Assembly (NCBI RefSeq): GCF_003347635.1
Contig: NZ_QDFY01000005.1
Coordinates: 186,001-250,000, forward strand
DNA: 64,000 nt
From: Sphingosinicella terrae
GTDB taxonomy: Bacteria > Pseudomonadota > Alphaproteobacteria > Sphingomonadales > Sphingomonadaceae
Direction: 5' to 3'
The translations under genes were made by a program, and so were the position numbers. Position 1 is the stretch's first letter; each line of letters opens with the position of its first letter. Below are positions 56,501 to 63,364 of this stretch, in pieces. The notes beneath the pieces were generated by a model. That model was not told where the DNA came from, made no database searches, and saw only the letters and a program-made list of their open reading frames with translations.

Positions 56501-56803
56501 GCGAGCGCCGCCGAGGCCCTGTCCCGCCTCGCCGAAGCCGAAGCGGGCTTGTCCGCCGAAGCCAAAGGCGAAGGCGGATCCGCCGAACCTCCGCGCTATG
56601 ACTATGTCGTCACCGACCAGCTCATGCCCGGCATGAGCGGCACCGAGCTCGCCGCCGCCGTCGCCGCGCGCCACCCCGGAATCCGCCTCCTCGTCGTCTC
56701 CGGCTATGCCGGTCTCGACGCGATCAGCCCCGGCCTGCCGCGCCTGGCCAAGCCCTTCCGCCAGCCCGAGCTCGCCGCCGCCCTCGCCGCCCTCAAGCCC
56801 TGA
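53525..56803 (+). CDS. Five-PAS hybrid sensor histidine kinase/response regulator
   Basis: A 1092-residue soluble kinase. Five PAS-type domains (approx. 35-160, 170-295, 300-425, 430-550, 560-680) are followed by a coiled coil, HisKA with phospho-acceptor His725 in 'GGVAHDFNNLL', an ATPase domain ('NLAVNARDAMPDGG', 'GTGLGLSMVHG') and a receiver domain with Asp1031 in 'VVTDQLMPG'. The receiver has an Ala/Glu-rich insertion of about 18 residues just before that Asp. No transmembrane segment. ATG 53525 was chosen (downstream of 'ggaggggg'); GTG 53477 is an alternative. Confidence 0.93.
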   Translation: MSTTPTMPAPDHAGPGTDIAALIAAFPWERTSLGPASAWPAVLRTTIALILRSPVPIVTCWGEDGVMIYNDAYSVFAGGRHPALLGSKVREGWPEVADFNDRMMRHVLAGGTLSYRDQELVLDRNGAPEPVWMDLDYSPIEDETGAIVGIVAIVVETTAKVRAERRALHESDRLHQMFEQAPGFIAMLEGRHHVFSLANRAYRELAGKGALIGRTVAEALPEVAGQGFVELLDRVFESGEAHVGKGIPVRLQTERGLEQRFLDFVYQPIRDPDGRVTGIFVQGQDVTDELRAAAGLAERQEQIAAFVSQSTAGFGQVDLTGRFTLVNDRFCEITGRTREDLLSRTMQSITHPDDLPRNVPLFERAVAKGAPYIHDKRYVRPDGSVVWVNNSVSVIRRADGEPYGVLAVTIDVTERRRAEQAIRESEARLRALTENLRGGMVYQIATDAEGGNRRFLFVSDSFEALTGFPAEAVAKDPLLPYSLILPEDAAALAAAEAKAIAARRPFDAFARFRRADGALRWSRILSAPREQEDGSLIWDGLQIDVTDQKKVEAELRDSKDRLDAALAIARLGTFDWDLATDRVALDARSRELFGFPAEGPIEGRAVFRRIHPDDLPRILAEVEAARDAGARLDTEYRIRLDDGAERIILSLSDAVPGEDGRPARMIGVFADDTERKRLEANLVRLNETLEERVRRRTEELELVHEQLRQSQKLEAIGQLTGGVAHDFNNLLTPIVGGLDMLQRAGIGSARDQRIIAGALESAERARTLVQRLLAFARRQPLRPGPVDLHALVGGMADLIASTSGPRIRVEVGVPADLPPAFADPNQLEMAILNLAVNARDAMPDGGTLTIAATADTVAPGHPARLAPGAYLRLSVSDTGIGMDEDTMARAVEPFFSTKGLGKGTGLGLSMVHGLAEQQGGAMTLSSRPGLGTSVTLWLPAADVAAAPTGRDSRAAFGPPAAAGRILVVDDEELVRLSTADMLRDLGYEVDEAASAAEALSRLAEAEAGLSAEAKGEGGSAEPPRYDYVVTDQLMPGMSGTELAAAVAARHPGIRLLVVSGYAGLDAISPGLPRLAKPFRQPELAAALAALKP

Positions 56804-57516
56804 TCTCAAGGCTTTTGCCGGTGGAGGGGGACCGCACGACGTGCGGTGGAGGGGTTCTTCCGGCCGAAGGCCGGGAAGAGGGCCCCAGAAGTCTCGGCTC
56901 GATCCTCCTGTCTCCGCGCGATCGGAACCGCCGCCGGATTCACGCAAAGCCGCGAAGAAGACACGTTCCTTCTCGTCATCCCGGCGCCTTCTCGTCATCC
57001 CGGCGAAAGCCGGGACCCGTGAACCCTGGGGCTGAAGGTTCGGGCGCCTCGCTTTCACCCGGTAGCGATTGTGGTCATGGGTCCCGGCCGTCGCCGGGAT
57101 GGCTGAATGAAAAGCGGGCCTGACTCGCGCGGACTCTGCGCTTTCTCTCCCGCGAAACGACGGCCAGGCCGGGGTGCCGCCTTCCCCGCAAGTCATGTCC
57201 AAGGGACAGGCCGACCCGTCCGGTCATGAAACCCATTTTCCCCTCTCGGCGCAGCGTCCAGGCGCCGCCCGCAGCGAAACCGCATCCGGCCGCCAGCCTC
57301 GCGCCCTTCGCGCCTTCGCGTCTTCGCGTGCAACAGAAGCCGAGTTCCCGCCCGCGCCGGCGCACCTCGCCAGGCACCCCGTCGCCCGAGTTCGGACCCA
57401 GGCGCCTCTTCCCCCGAAGGGAACGGAAGCCGCCCCAGCCGCGGCGCCTTTGCGTCTTTGCGTGCGACCAGGCGGTCTTCCCATCCGCGCCGCCGCATCC
57501 GGCATCCCGCCCGGGC
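56804..57516. other. Repeat-rich spacer, no gene seen
   Basis: 713 nt between the hybrid kinase and the convergent receiver gene. It holds family A REP hairpins (56973-57102), 'cttcgcgccttcgcgtcttcgcg'-type low-complexity repeats (shortened here; near 57305-57330 and 57443-57460), and an inverted copy near 56938-56970. Open frames exist but look like artefacts of high GC. Confidence 0.65.
56973..57102. repeat. Paired REP-like hairpins in opposite orientation (BIME-like)
   Basis: 'tcgtcatcccggcg' occurs twice in tandem (56973 and 56991), the second copy forming the hairpin CCCGGC/GCCGGG followed by 'acccgtgaaccctgggg'. About 60 nt further an inverted element 'gggtcccggccgtcgccggg' mirrors it. 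The pair resembles bacterial interspersed mosaic elements. Confidence 0.65.
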
Positions 57517-57870
57517 TCAGGCCTCCCGCGCCACCGTCGCCCGCGCCACCCCCGCCGCCAGGCTCTCCTCGCCGAACGGCTTCGCCACCACGACGGCGCG
57601 GGCGTCCGCCTCGCGCACCTCCCACGGCGTCGCCGTGACGAACACGACCGGGACGAGGCGCGTCGAGCAGATCGCCTGCACCGCCTCGACGCCGGTGCCC
57701 GAATCGAGCCGGACGTCGGACGTGATCAGGTCCGGGCAGCGCGCTTTGGCATAGGCGACCGCGGCTTCGCTCGACGCGGCGAAATCGAAATGCGTGTAGC
57801 CGAGATCGCGCAGCACCGCCTCGATCATCAGGCCGATCCACATATCCTGTTCGATGATGAGTGCGCGCAA
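57517..57870 (-). CDS. Single-domain response regulator 2
   Basis: A 117-residue receiver. The phospho-acceptor Asp is in 'ITSDVRLDSG', the conserved Thr in 'FVTATPW' and Lys in 'VAKPFG'. The first acidic pair is atypical ('IIEQDMW', Glu-Gln-Asp). No output domain. It faces the hybrid kinase across a repeat-rich spacer and diverges from a Crp-like gene; partner kinase unknown. Confidence 0.88.
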   Translation of the reverse strand: MRALIIEQDMWIGLMIEAVLRDLGYTHFDFAASSEAAVAYAKARCPDLITSDVRLDSGTGVEAVQAICSTRLVPVVFVTATPWEVREADARAVVVAKPFGEESLAAGVARATVAREA

Positions 57871-57974
57871 TTCGGGTCCCCGGGGGCGGGAGCGCGCAAT
57901 GTCTCTCAGCCGCCGATGCCCCGGTGAGTTCCCTCGACGATGATCTGAAGAACCCGCCGGGCCGAGGAAAGTTC

Positions 57975-57994
57975 AATCCAGGTTAGCCTGGATT
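57975..57994. promoter_or_regulatory. Perfect inverted repeat upstream of the Crp/Fnr-family gene
   Basis: AATCCAGG-TTAG-CCTGGATT, an 8-bp perfect inverted repeat, is followed by TATAAG at 58005-58010 as a possible -10 box. It lies between the divergent receiver gene and the Crp-like gene and is a candidate operator for one of them. Confidence 0.45.
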
Positions 57995-58090
57995 CCCAAA
58001 ATAGTATAAGGTGCTGCCACCGTCCGCTCCCTAACTGGCGTGCTGGTGGCTGAGAGACTCGACAGCGCTCCCGCCCTGTGGAGAGCCGCA

Positions 58091-58834
58091 ATGTCCACCG
58101 CTGATTCCGCCGCGCTCCAGCCGATGGTGCGCCGCCTCCGCCAATTGGGTCCGCTGGACGAGGCCGACGTCGCCGCGCTCCTGGCGCTTCCCTTCCGCCG
58201 GCTCGAATACCGGCCCCAGGAGCATATCGTCCGAGAAGGCGACTCGCCGCAGCGTTCGTGCCTGCTCCTGTCCGGCTTCGCCTTCCGCCACAAGGTCGCT
58301 GGCAATGGCGGCCGCCAGATCTTCTCGATCCACATGAAGGGCGATCTCGCCGACCTGCAGAATTCGCTGCTCGGCATCGCCGATCACAACCTCCAGGCGC
58401 TGACCCATGTCGAGGCCGCCTTGATCCCGGTCGAGGCGATCCGCGATCTTGCCTTCGATCGGCCGGCGATCGGCCGCGCGATGTGGACCGAGACCTTGGT
58501 CGATGCATCGATCTTCCGGGAATGGACGCTCAATGTCGGCCGCCGCGACGCCCGCACCCGCATGGCCCATCTGCTGTGCGAATTCTCCTTCCGGCTCGCC
58601 GCGGCGGGGCTCGGCGAGCCCTGCCGTTACGAGCTGCCGATGACCCAGGAGCAGCTCGCCGACGCGCTCGGCCTGACCTCCGTCCACGTCAACCGGACTT
58701 TGATGGCGCTCGAAGGAGAGGGCCTGATCGAGCGCCGGCAGCGCGCCATCCGCATCGGCGACTGGCCCGCGCTCGCCCGCGCCGGCGATTTCGACGCCGC
58801 CTACCTCCACCTGCGCGAGCCCCAGCCGGCCTGA
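58091..58834 (+). CDS. Crp/Fnr-family transcriptional regulator
   Basis: A 247-residue regulator with an N-terminal cyclic-nucleotide-binding-like beta-roll ('YRPQEHIVREGDSPQRSCLLLSG'), a long dimer helix ('RTRMAHLLCEFSFRL') and a winged helix ('MTQEQLADALGLTSVHVNRTL'). No Cys cluster for an iron-sulfur cluster as in FNR. ATG 58091 follows 'tggagag'. Effector unknown; many sphingomonad homologues are stress-associated. Confidence 0.92.
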   Translation: MSTADSAALQPMVRRLRQLGPLDEADVAALLALPFRRLEYRPQEHIVREGDSPQRSCLLLSGFAFRHKVAGNGGRQIFSIHMKGDLADLQNSLLGIADHNLQALTHVEAALIPVEAIRDLAFDRPAIGRAMWTETLVDASIFREWTLNVGRRDARTRMAHLLCEFSFRLAAAGLGEPCRYELPMTQEQLADALGLTSVHVNRTLMALEGEGLIERRQRAIRIGDWPALARAGDFDAAYLHLREPQPA

Positions 58835-58844
58835 GCCGGAGTGG

Positions 58845-58964
58845 CTATGCGTTGAAGAACAAGGCGTAGATCAGAAGCGCCGCGGCGACGGCGAAGAAGA
58901 TCGCCACCACCACCTTGGGAAAGGTGGTGATCTTCTGCTCGAGAGGGCGGTTCTCGTCGGCCAT
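58845..58964 (-). CDS. 39-residue single-pass membrane protein
   Basis: A tiny protein: a charged N-terminus ('MADENRPLEQKITTFPK') and one transmembrane helix ('VVVAIFFAVAAALLIYALFF'). ATG 58964 is preceded by 'GAGGAA' at 5 nt spacing. It is convergent with the Crp gene, 10 nt away. A real small membrane protein is plausible; function unknown. Confidence 0.6.
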   Translation of the reverse strand: MADENRPLEQKITTFPKVVVAIFFAVAAALLIYALFFNA

Positions 58965-59218
58965 GGCGTTCCTCGCGTCACTGACGGGGAGAATGTCCGG
59001 CCGCTCCGCCGGTTCCGGCTCCGCCTTCCGTCGCAGCCTTGCCGGGAGGGCGGCCCGAGCATGACCGCACGTGCGTGCGGGGAAGGGGATCCTTGCCCCG
59101 CCGGCAGCGTCTCCCGAACCGTGACCCTCCGGCCACGCCTCCGCCGCGAAATCGCCCCCGCCGCCACGCCCCGGCGGGGCGGGCCGGAACGCCCGCCTCC
59201 CGCAGCGGTTCACCCGCC

Positions 59219-59458
59219 GTGCCGCTTTATCGCTTCCACCTGCACGACGATCTCTTCGTCGAGGACGAGGAGGGCCTGGAGCTCGCCGATCTCGAAGCGG
59301 CGCGCGAACAGGCCCTCGAAAGCGCCCGTGAGCTGGTCTGCGCCCACATCCGCCAGTTCGGCAACGTCAACCTCGATCACTATATCGACGTCGCCGACGA
59401 AAGCGGCGCCATCCTCTTCCGCATCACCTTCCGCGACGCCTTCACCGTCAGCGGCTAG
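59219..59458 (+). CDS. DUF6894-family small protein
   Basis: A 79-residue protein matching the DUF6894 pattern: 'LYRFHLHDDLFVEDEEGLEL', 'AREQALESARELV' and 'VADESGAILFRITFRDAF'. Family common in Alphaproteobacteria, function unknown. The GTG start at 59219 puts the conserved core at the N-terminus. Confidence 0.8.
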   Translation: MPLYRFHLHDDLFVEDEEGLELADLEAAREQALESARELVCAHIRQFGNVNLDHYIDVADESGAILFRITFRDAFTVSG

Positions 59459-59503
59459 CGCGCGCGCTCGCCGAAGAGGCAGAAATCGCCACGCCTCCAC
59501 CCT

Positions 59504-59532
59504 CGTCATCCCGGACCCGATCCGGGGTCTCC
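59504..59532. repeat. REP-like hairpin, family B, copy 1
   Basis: 'cgtcatcccggacccgatccggggtctcc', shown as ATCCCGGA-like arm with imperfect partner. Same family as 60234, 61156 and 61824. Confidence 0.6.
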
Positions 59533-59751
59533 CTTCTCCCGCCCTATCCCTGGACGAAGCTCAGCGGCCTTCCGCCCCATTGGAGGCAGCCCCGCCGCCG
59601 AGCCGGCAGAGCGAGGCTGTTCGGCGCCCGCCGCCGGTCGCCGAGCCGCCCGCCGACCAGAAGGCCGTCTCTTTGGGGGGAGTTGAGCGGACCTCGGGCC
59701 TGCCAGGGGGACAGGACTCCCGCTGAACTGGCAGGGTGAGGGTACATGAAA

Positions 59752-59773
59752 CCCTCTCCCTCGAGGGAGAGGG
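59752..59773. repeat. Perfect palindrome in purine-rich spacer
   Basis: CCCTCTCCC-TCGA-GGGAGAGGG, a 22-nt perfect palindrome in front of the DUF1905 gene. Similar in style to hairpins at 3561 and 51864. Confidence 0.55.
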
Positions 59774-59893
59774 GAGGGAGAGGGTAGGGTGAGGGTAGAG
59801 TGAGGGTGTTCGGCGTTGGCGATTGCCTTCAGCCGCTCGAACCCCTCCGCCGCATCGGCTACGCTCCACGACAACCACCCGGGACCCCCCACC

Positions 59894-60205
59894 ATGCCCA
59901 CCGCCACCCCGCTCCTCCACCTCGACTTCGACTCCGAGATCATCCACTGGCGCGGCCCGGCCCCCTATCTCTTCGCCCCGGTCCCGGCCGCGCTCGCCGA
60001 AGAGGTCCGCCGTGCCGCCCGCCTGGCCAGCTACGGCTGGGGCTGCGTCCCCGTCGCCGCCACCATCGCCGGCACCGATTTCACCACCTCGCTCTTCCCC
60101 AAAGACGGCACCTACCTGCTGCCCATCAAGGTCGCCGTGCAGCGCGCCGCCGGGCTCGGCCTCGGCGACCGGGTCCGCATCGAGATGAGGATCGACGCCC
60201 GCTGA
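59894..60205 (+). CDS. DUF1905-family protein
   Basis: A 103-residue protein with the DUF1905 beta-barrel pattern: 'FDSEIIHWRGPAPYLFAPVP', 'GWGCVPVAATIAGTDFTTSLFP' and 'YLLPIKVAVQRAAGLGLGDRV'. Function unknown. ATG 59894; followed by a family B repeat. Confidence 0.85.
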   Translation: MPTATPLLHLDFDSEIIHWRGPAPYLFAPVPAALAEEVRRAARLASYGWGCVPVAATIAGTDFTTSLFPKDGTYLLPIKVAVQRAAGLGLGDRVRIEMRIDAR

Positions 60206-60233
60206 GGCGCGCGGTCATCCCGCCTCCCAATCC

Positions 60234-60272
60234 GTTATCCCGGACTTGATCCGGGATCTCGTTTCCTTGGCG
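60234..60272. repeat. REP-like hairpin, family B, copy 2
   Basis: ATCCCGGA-CTTGA-TCCGGGAT perfect 8-bp stem at 60237-60257, followed by 'ctcgtttccttggcg', a tail shared with copies at 61156 and 61824. Confidence 0.75.
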
Positions 60273-60301
60273 CACCACGCCCGACGCCCATTCCCCCACC
60301 C

Positions 60302-60340
60302 AAAAAGAAACGGGCGGAGGCGCTCTCGCACCCCCGCCCG
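60302..60340 (-). terminator. Intrinsic terminator of the beta-barrel gene
   Basis: On the minus strand a CGGGCGG...CCGCCCG hairpin (60311-60340) is followed by TTTCTTTTT (60310-60302), 25 nt after the stop codon at 60365. Confidence 0.75.
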
Positions 60341-60364
60341 CCGTCCCCCCGTCGCCGTTCCAAT

Positions 60365-60982
60365 CTAGAAGTGGAACACCAGCCCCGCCATCGGCCGCAG
60401 GCTGTCGAAATCGTAGGTCTCGGCCTGGAGCCGGATGCGGACGCCGCTATTGCCGGTGATCCCGCCCAGCCCGATGTCGCTCGGGCCGACCTCGACGCCG
60501 ATCCCGTAGATCCAGTCCTTCTGGTCGCTGAAGCCGCGCCGTCCGTTCACCCACTGGTGGCCGGCCGAGGCGAAGACCATGCCGCTGTCGCCGGCGCGGA
60601 CGCCGGCCCGGCCGCGAACGCCATATTCCCAGCTGATGTCGTCGAAGCCCTTGGTGGCATTGCCCTCGGCGCCGACGAAGACCGGCCCCAAGGGCACATT
60701 GACTCCGGCAATGCCGCTGACCAGCCAGCCGCCCATCCGGCCGCGGCCCGGCACGGTGCCGAACTCGCTGTCGCGGTCGAACGAATGATAGCCGCCGAGC
60801 ACGCCGACATAGGGCTCGATGCCGAAGGCGGGGGTGCCGTCCGGCGCGGCTGGCGCCGGCTCGGCCGCCGCCGGCGCACCGGTCGTGTTCCAGCCGGAAT
60901 CGGAGGAGGAGGTCGACTGCGCCGATCCGGCGGCAGGGATCCCGGCCGCCAGGACGGCGGCTGCGAAGAGATGCGTTTTCAT
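60365..60982 (-). CDS. Outer-membrane beta-barrel protein (opacity-like)
   Basis: A 205-residue exported protein with signal peptide ('FAAAVLAAGIPAAGSAQ'), a Ser/Pro/Ala-rich linker ('TSSSDSGWNTTGAPAAAEP') and strands typical of an 8-stranded barrel, ending 'MAGLVFHF' with a terminal Phe. ATG 60982 is used rather than the earlier ATG 61000, because the signal peptide begins there. A terminator follows. Function unknown. Confidence 0.82.
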   Translation of the reverse strand: MKTHLFAAAVLAAGIPAAGSAQSTSSSDSGWNTTGAPAAAEPAPAAPDGTPAFGIEPYVGVLGGYHSFDRDSEFGTVPGRGRMGGWLVSGIAGVNVPLGPVFVGAEGNATKGFDDISWEYGVRGRAGVRAGDSGMVFASAGHQWVNGRRGFSDQKDWIYGIGVEVGPSDIGLGGITGNSGVRIRLQAETYDFDSLRPMAGLVFHF

Positions 60983-61155
60983 GAAGTTACTCCGGTACAT
61001 GCCGCGATGGGTTCATCTGCGGGATGCGGTCTGAACCCGCCGGCACCGGTCTAGGTTGCGAAAGGCAACTGAAACAATCCGCTGTGTGACAGATGGGACA
61101 CAGCCCCTTGCAGGCGGGTAATCCCATCCCATGGGCTCCGCTTGACCACCCAGGT

Positions 61156-61200
61156 CGTCATCCCGGACTTGATCCGGGATCCCGCTTCTTGGGCGGCCGC
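61156..61200. repeat. REP-like hairpin, family B, copy 3
   Basis: ATCCCGGA-CTTGA-TCCGGGAT with the tail 'cccgcttcttgggcgg'. Nearly identical to the copy at 61824. Confidence 0.75.
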
Positions 61201-61249
61201 GCCAGGCGGTTCAGCCGGCGCCGCCGCTCCGGCGCGCGTCCCGCTCCGG

Positions 61250-61714
61250 CTACGCCTTACCCTCCGCCTCCCGCACCGCCCGCCGGATCAGCCCCGGCGC
61301 CCGCAGCAACGCGAAGAGAATATTCGCGCCGTAGACCCAGGCGAAGAGAAGGCCCGCCGCCTTCAGCCCGGCGACGAGACTCGCGCTGACCAGCCCCACG
61401 AAGAAGGCCATGCCCGCCCCGAACAGGCAGAAGAGGAGCATGTGAAGGCTGCGCAGCTCGTATCTGAGCACCCGCGCCGCCGAGCCCTCCTCGATCCAGA
61501 CCCGCCCCCGATCATAGCCGACCAGACGCGATCGATTGGACCTTGGGAAGTCTCTCCCCAGGGGATCGTCGAAGACGACCTCCCGCTCGCTGCGCACAAC
61601 CACGGGCTTCCGCTCCGCCTCGAACAGCCCCGCGATCCGATCCAGCACCGCCTCTGCCGGCTCCGCGCCGTCCAGCGGCACGCGGCCGCGCAGATGCCAT
61701 ATCCAGTCGGTCAT
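61250..61714 (-). CDS. Hypothetical membrane protein
   Basis: A 154-residue protein: a soluble N-terminal half ('DWIWHLRGRVPLDGAEPAEA', 'RKPVVVRSEREVVFDD') and two transmembrane helices ('HMLLFCLFGAGMAFFVGLVS' and 'LKAAGLLFAWVYGANILFAL'). ATG 61714. No family recognised. Confidence 0.7.
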   Translation of the reverse strand: MTDWIWHLRGRVPLDGAEPAEAVLDRIAGLFEAERKPVVVRSEREVVFDDPLGRDFPRSNRSRLVGYDRGRVWIEEGSAARVLRYELRSLHMLLFCLFGAGMAFFVGLVSASLVAGLKAAGLLFAWVYGANILFALLRAPGLIRRAVREAEGKA

Positions 61715-61823
61715 GGCCGGAACGAGGCTAAGCGGGTCGGGCAATCCCAGCAATGAGGAGGCGCCGCGACTCTCGAGGTCCGGAACGCGCAGGATCCAAG
61801 TCGAATCCGACCATCCCCAACTT

Positions 61824-61870
61824 CGTGATCCCGGACTTGATCCGGGATCTCTCTTCCTTGGGCGGCGTGG
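61824..61870. repeat. REP-like hairpin, family B, copy 4
   Basis: ATCCCGGA-CTTGA-TCCGGGAT followed by 'ctctcttccttgggcgg', close to copies at 60234 and 61156. Confidence 0.75.
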
Positions 61871-61928
61871 CCGGAGCGGACAGCCATGACGCCAACCGGT
61901 GCCGGACTTCCGCCACCACTCTCCAACC

Positions 61929-62363
61929 TCACGTCCCGTCGGAATAATTCTCCCAGGCCGCCCGCTCCACGCATTTCTCCTCACGGCACATCGCCACCTG
62001 TTCGAGCGTTTCCGCCAGCCACCGCACGGTGTCACAATCTGCCCCGGCCGCCACCTCGACGACCAGATAGGGCTGCGGATTCATCGTCTCGATAATGGCA
62101 ACCATTCGTTCGGTTTCCGCGCGCGAGGAGGTGCGCCACGTGGCTGGGTGAACGCTGTCTTCGCGCCATGCGATCCGGTCACCGCCGGTGAGCCTGATCG
62201 CGACATGGGGCGGCATCGCCTCCGGCATCGGCGGCCAAGGCCCGACATGGTCGGGCCAGTCACGCCCGGCGACCGAGCAGGACGATGCCGAGCATCCGGA
62301 CGGCGCCGCCGCGAGGGCGGGCATCGTACACAGGCAGAGAAGAGTGAGACGCAGACGCCGCAT
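61929..62363 (-). CDS. Hypothetical secreted protein
   Basis: A 144-residue exported protein with a signal peptide ('LTLLCLCTMPALAAAPSG') and several Cys residues in the mature part ('CSASSCSVAG', 'GADCDTV', 'MCREEKC'). The stretch 'PYLVVEVAAGADCDTVRWLA' resembles the C-terminal domain of ExbD-like proteins, but no transmembrane helix precedes it. ATG 62363. Confidence 0.65.
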   Translation of the reverse strand: MRRLRLTLLCLCTMPALAAAPSGCSASSCSVAGRDWPDHVGPWPPMPEAMPPHVAIRLTGGDRIAWREDSVHPATWRTSSRAETERMVAIIETMNPQPYLVVEVAAGADCDTVRWLAETLEQVAMCREEKCVERAAWENYSDGT

Positions 62364-62581
62364 CGATCTTGGCTATCGCAGCCGGAGGCGAGGCTCAATG
62401 TCGGGGATTGACTTCCTTGAGTAGGGTTAACGTACCGTTCAAAGCGAACGCGCAACGCCGATGACCACATACATCTCGCGCGCCTATGGGTGTGCCGATT
62501 ATGTCCATGCGGACCGGGTGCATGACGGCGCCCATATTCCGGCTGGCGGAACCGAGGGGATCGCAGTTGATTCTGAGGGAC

Positions 62582-63364
62582 CTATGGGCTGGTCGGGGAA
62601 TGGCCCTTGGTACCGTGGGTCGTACTGGCGGGTGCGGCTGTCGGCGCGGGCGTCGCCCCCATATCGATCCAGAGATGATGCAGCGTGATCGGTGCGGCGC
62701 TGGTCCGGGCGTTCTTCGACCGGTGCCGGGCGATGCGCAGGGTGGCGTCGCCAGCGACGCGCCGCAGACCATCGCGGTGCGACCAGCCCTTGATCCCCGC
62801 CCTGGTCAGCACGCGTATCCACCTGTTGATGCCCGCCAGCCACTTTTCAAGCGTTCCGGTCTGAACGTAGCCGATCATGACGCCGACGCCGTGTGCGGAT
62901 CCATGGGCGCCGCTCTTGAAACGCTGCATGCCGCCGGTGGTCCGCTTCTGCGTGTGCAGGTATTCCCGCCGCTCGCGATCCTTGGCCAAGGGAGTCGGGA
63001 GGCGCTTGCATTCGATGGGGAGGATGGGGTCGTAGAGCGAGTGTCTGCGGCCATCGATCCATATCATGCACCCGCGTGGACCGGGGACCAGGTCGAGCGT
63101 GCGCCCGCCGGCGCCGGGATCCGGCACCTCAGTCTGGAACACGATCATGTCTAACCCGGCCGTGCGGGTCGCGCTGTTGAGGAACTGGCAGAGCTGGGAA
63201 GTCAGCCGCGTCTCTGCGGTGGCCGCCGGTCGGCCGTGATCGTCACGCCAGCCGGCGAGCTGGCCGTAGATGAAGTCGATAACCGTCTCGAGCCAGGCCG
63301 ACGGACGGTGTAGGGTGGGCGACAGGCTGCCGACCGGTCCGGCGGCCGTCTCGTCGGCGAGCAT
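62582..63364 (-). CDS. Unknown protein with PD-(D/E)XK nuclease-like motif
   Basis: A 260-residue protein. 'GGRTLDLVPGP' (Asp) followed about 25 residues later by 'PIECKRLP' (ExK) is the core of PD-(D/E)XK nucleases; 'AETRLTSQLCQFLN' upstream is typical of the first helix. It is coupled to the gene at 63364 by TGATG. Composition is slightly less codon-biased than its neighbours. Likely a restriction/defence-type nuclease; no named system recognised. Confidence 0.6.
   Translation of the reverse strand: MLADETAAGPVGSLSPTLHRPSAWLETVIDFIYGQLAGWRDDHGRPAATAETRLTSQLCQFLNSATRTAGLDMIVFQTEVPDPGAGGRTLDLVPGPRGCMIWIDGRRHSLYDPILPIECKRLPTPLAKDRERREYLHTQKRTTGGMQRFKSGAHGSAHGVGVMIGYVQTGTLEKWLAGINRWIRVLTRAGIKGWSHRDGLRRVAGDATLRIARHRSKNARTSAAPITLHHLWIDMGATPAPTAAPASTTHGTKGHSPTSP

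Larger units (their letters stand above)
59459..59893. other. Repeat-rich spacer, no gene seen
   Basis: 435 nt containing a family B hairpin (59504-59532), the perfect palindrome at 59752-59773 and purine-rich tandem 'gagggtagggtgagggt' runs. No supported gene. Confidence 0.65.

Noticed and set aside
62461-62688. Short frame of 75 codons before the PD-(D/E)XK gene's 3' end.
   Set aside because: Overlaps the nuclease-like gene antisense and shows no domain or ribosome site.
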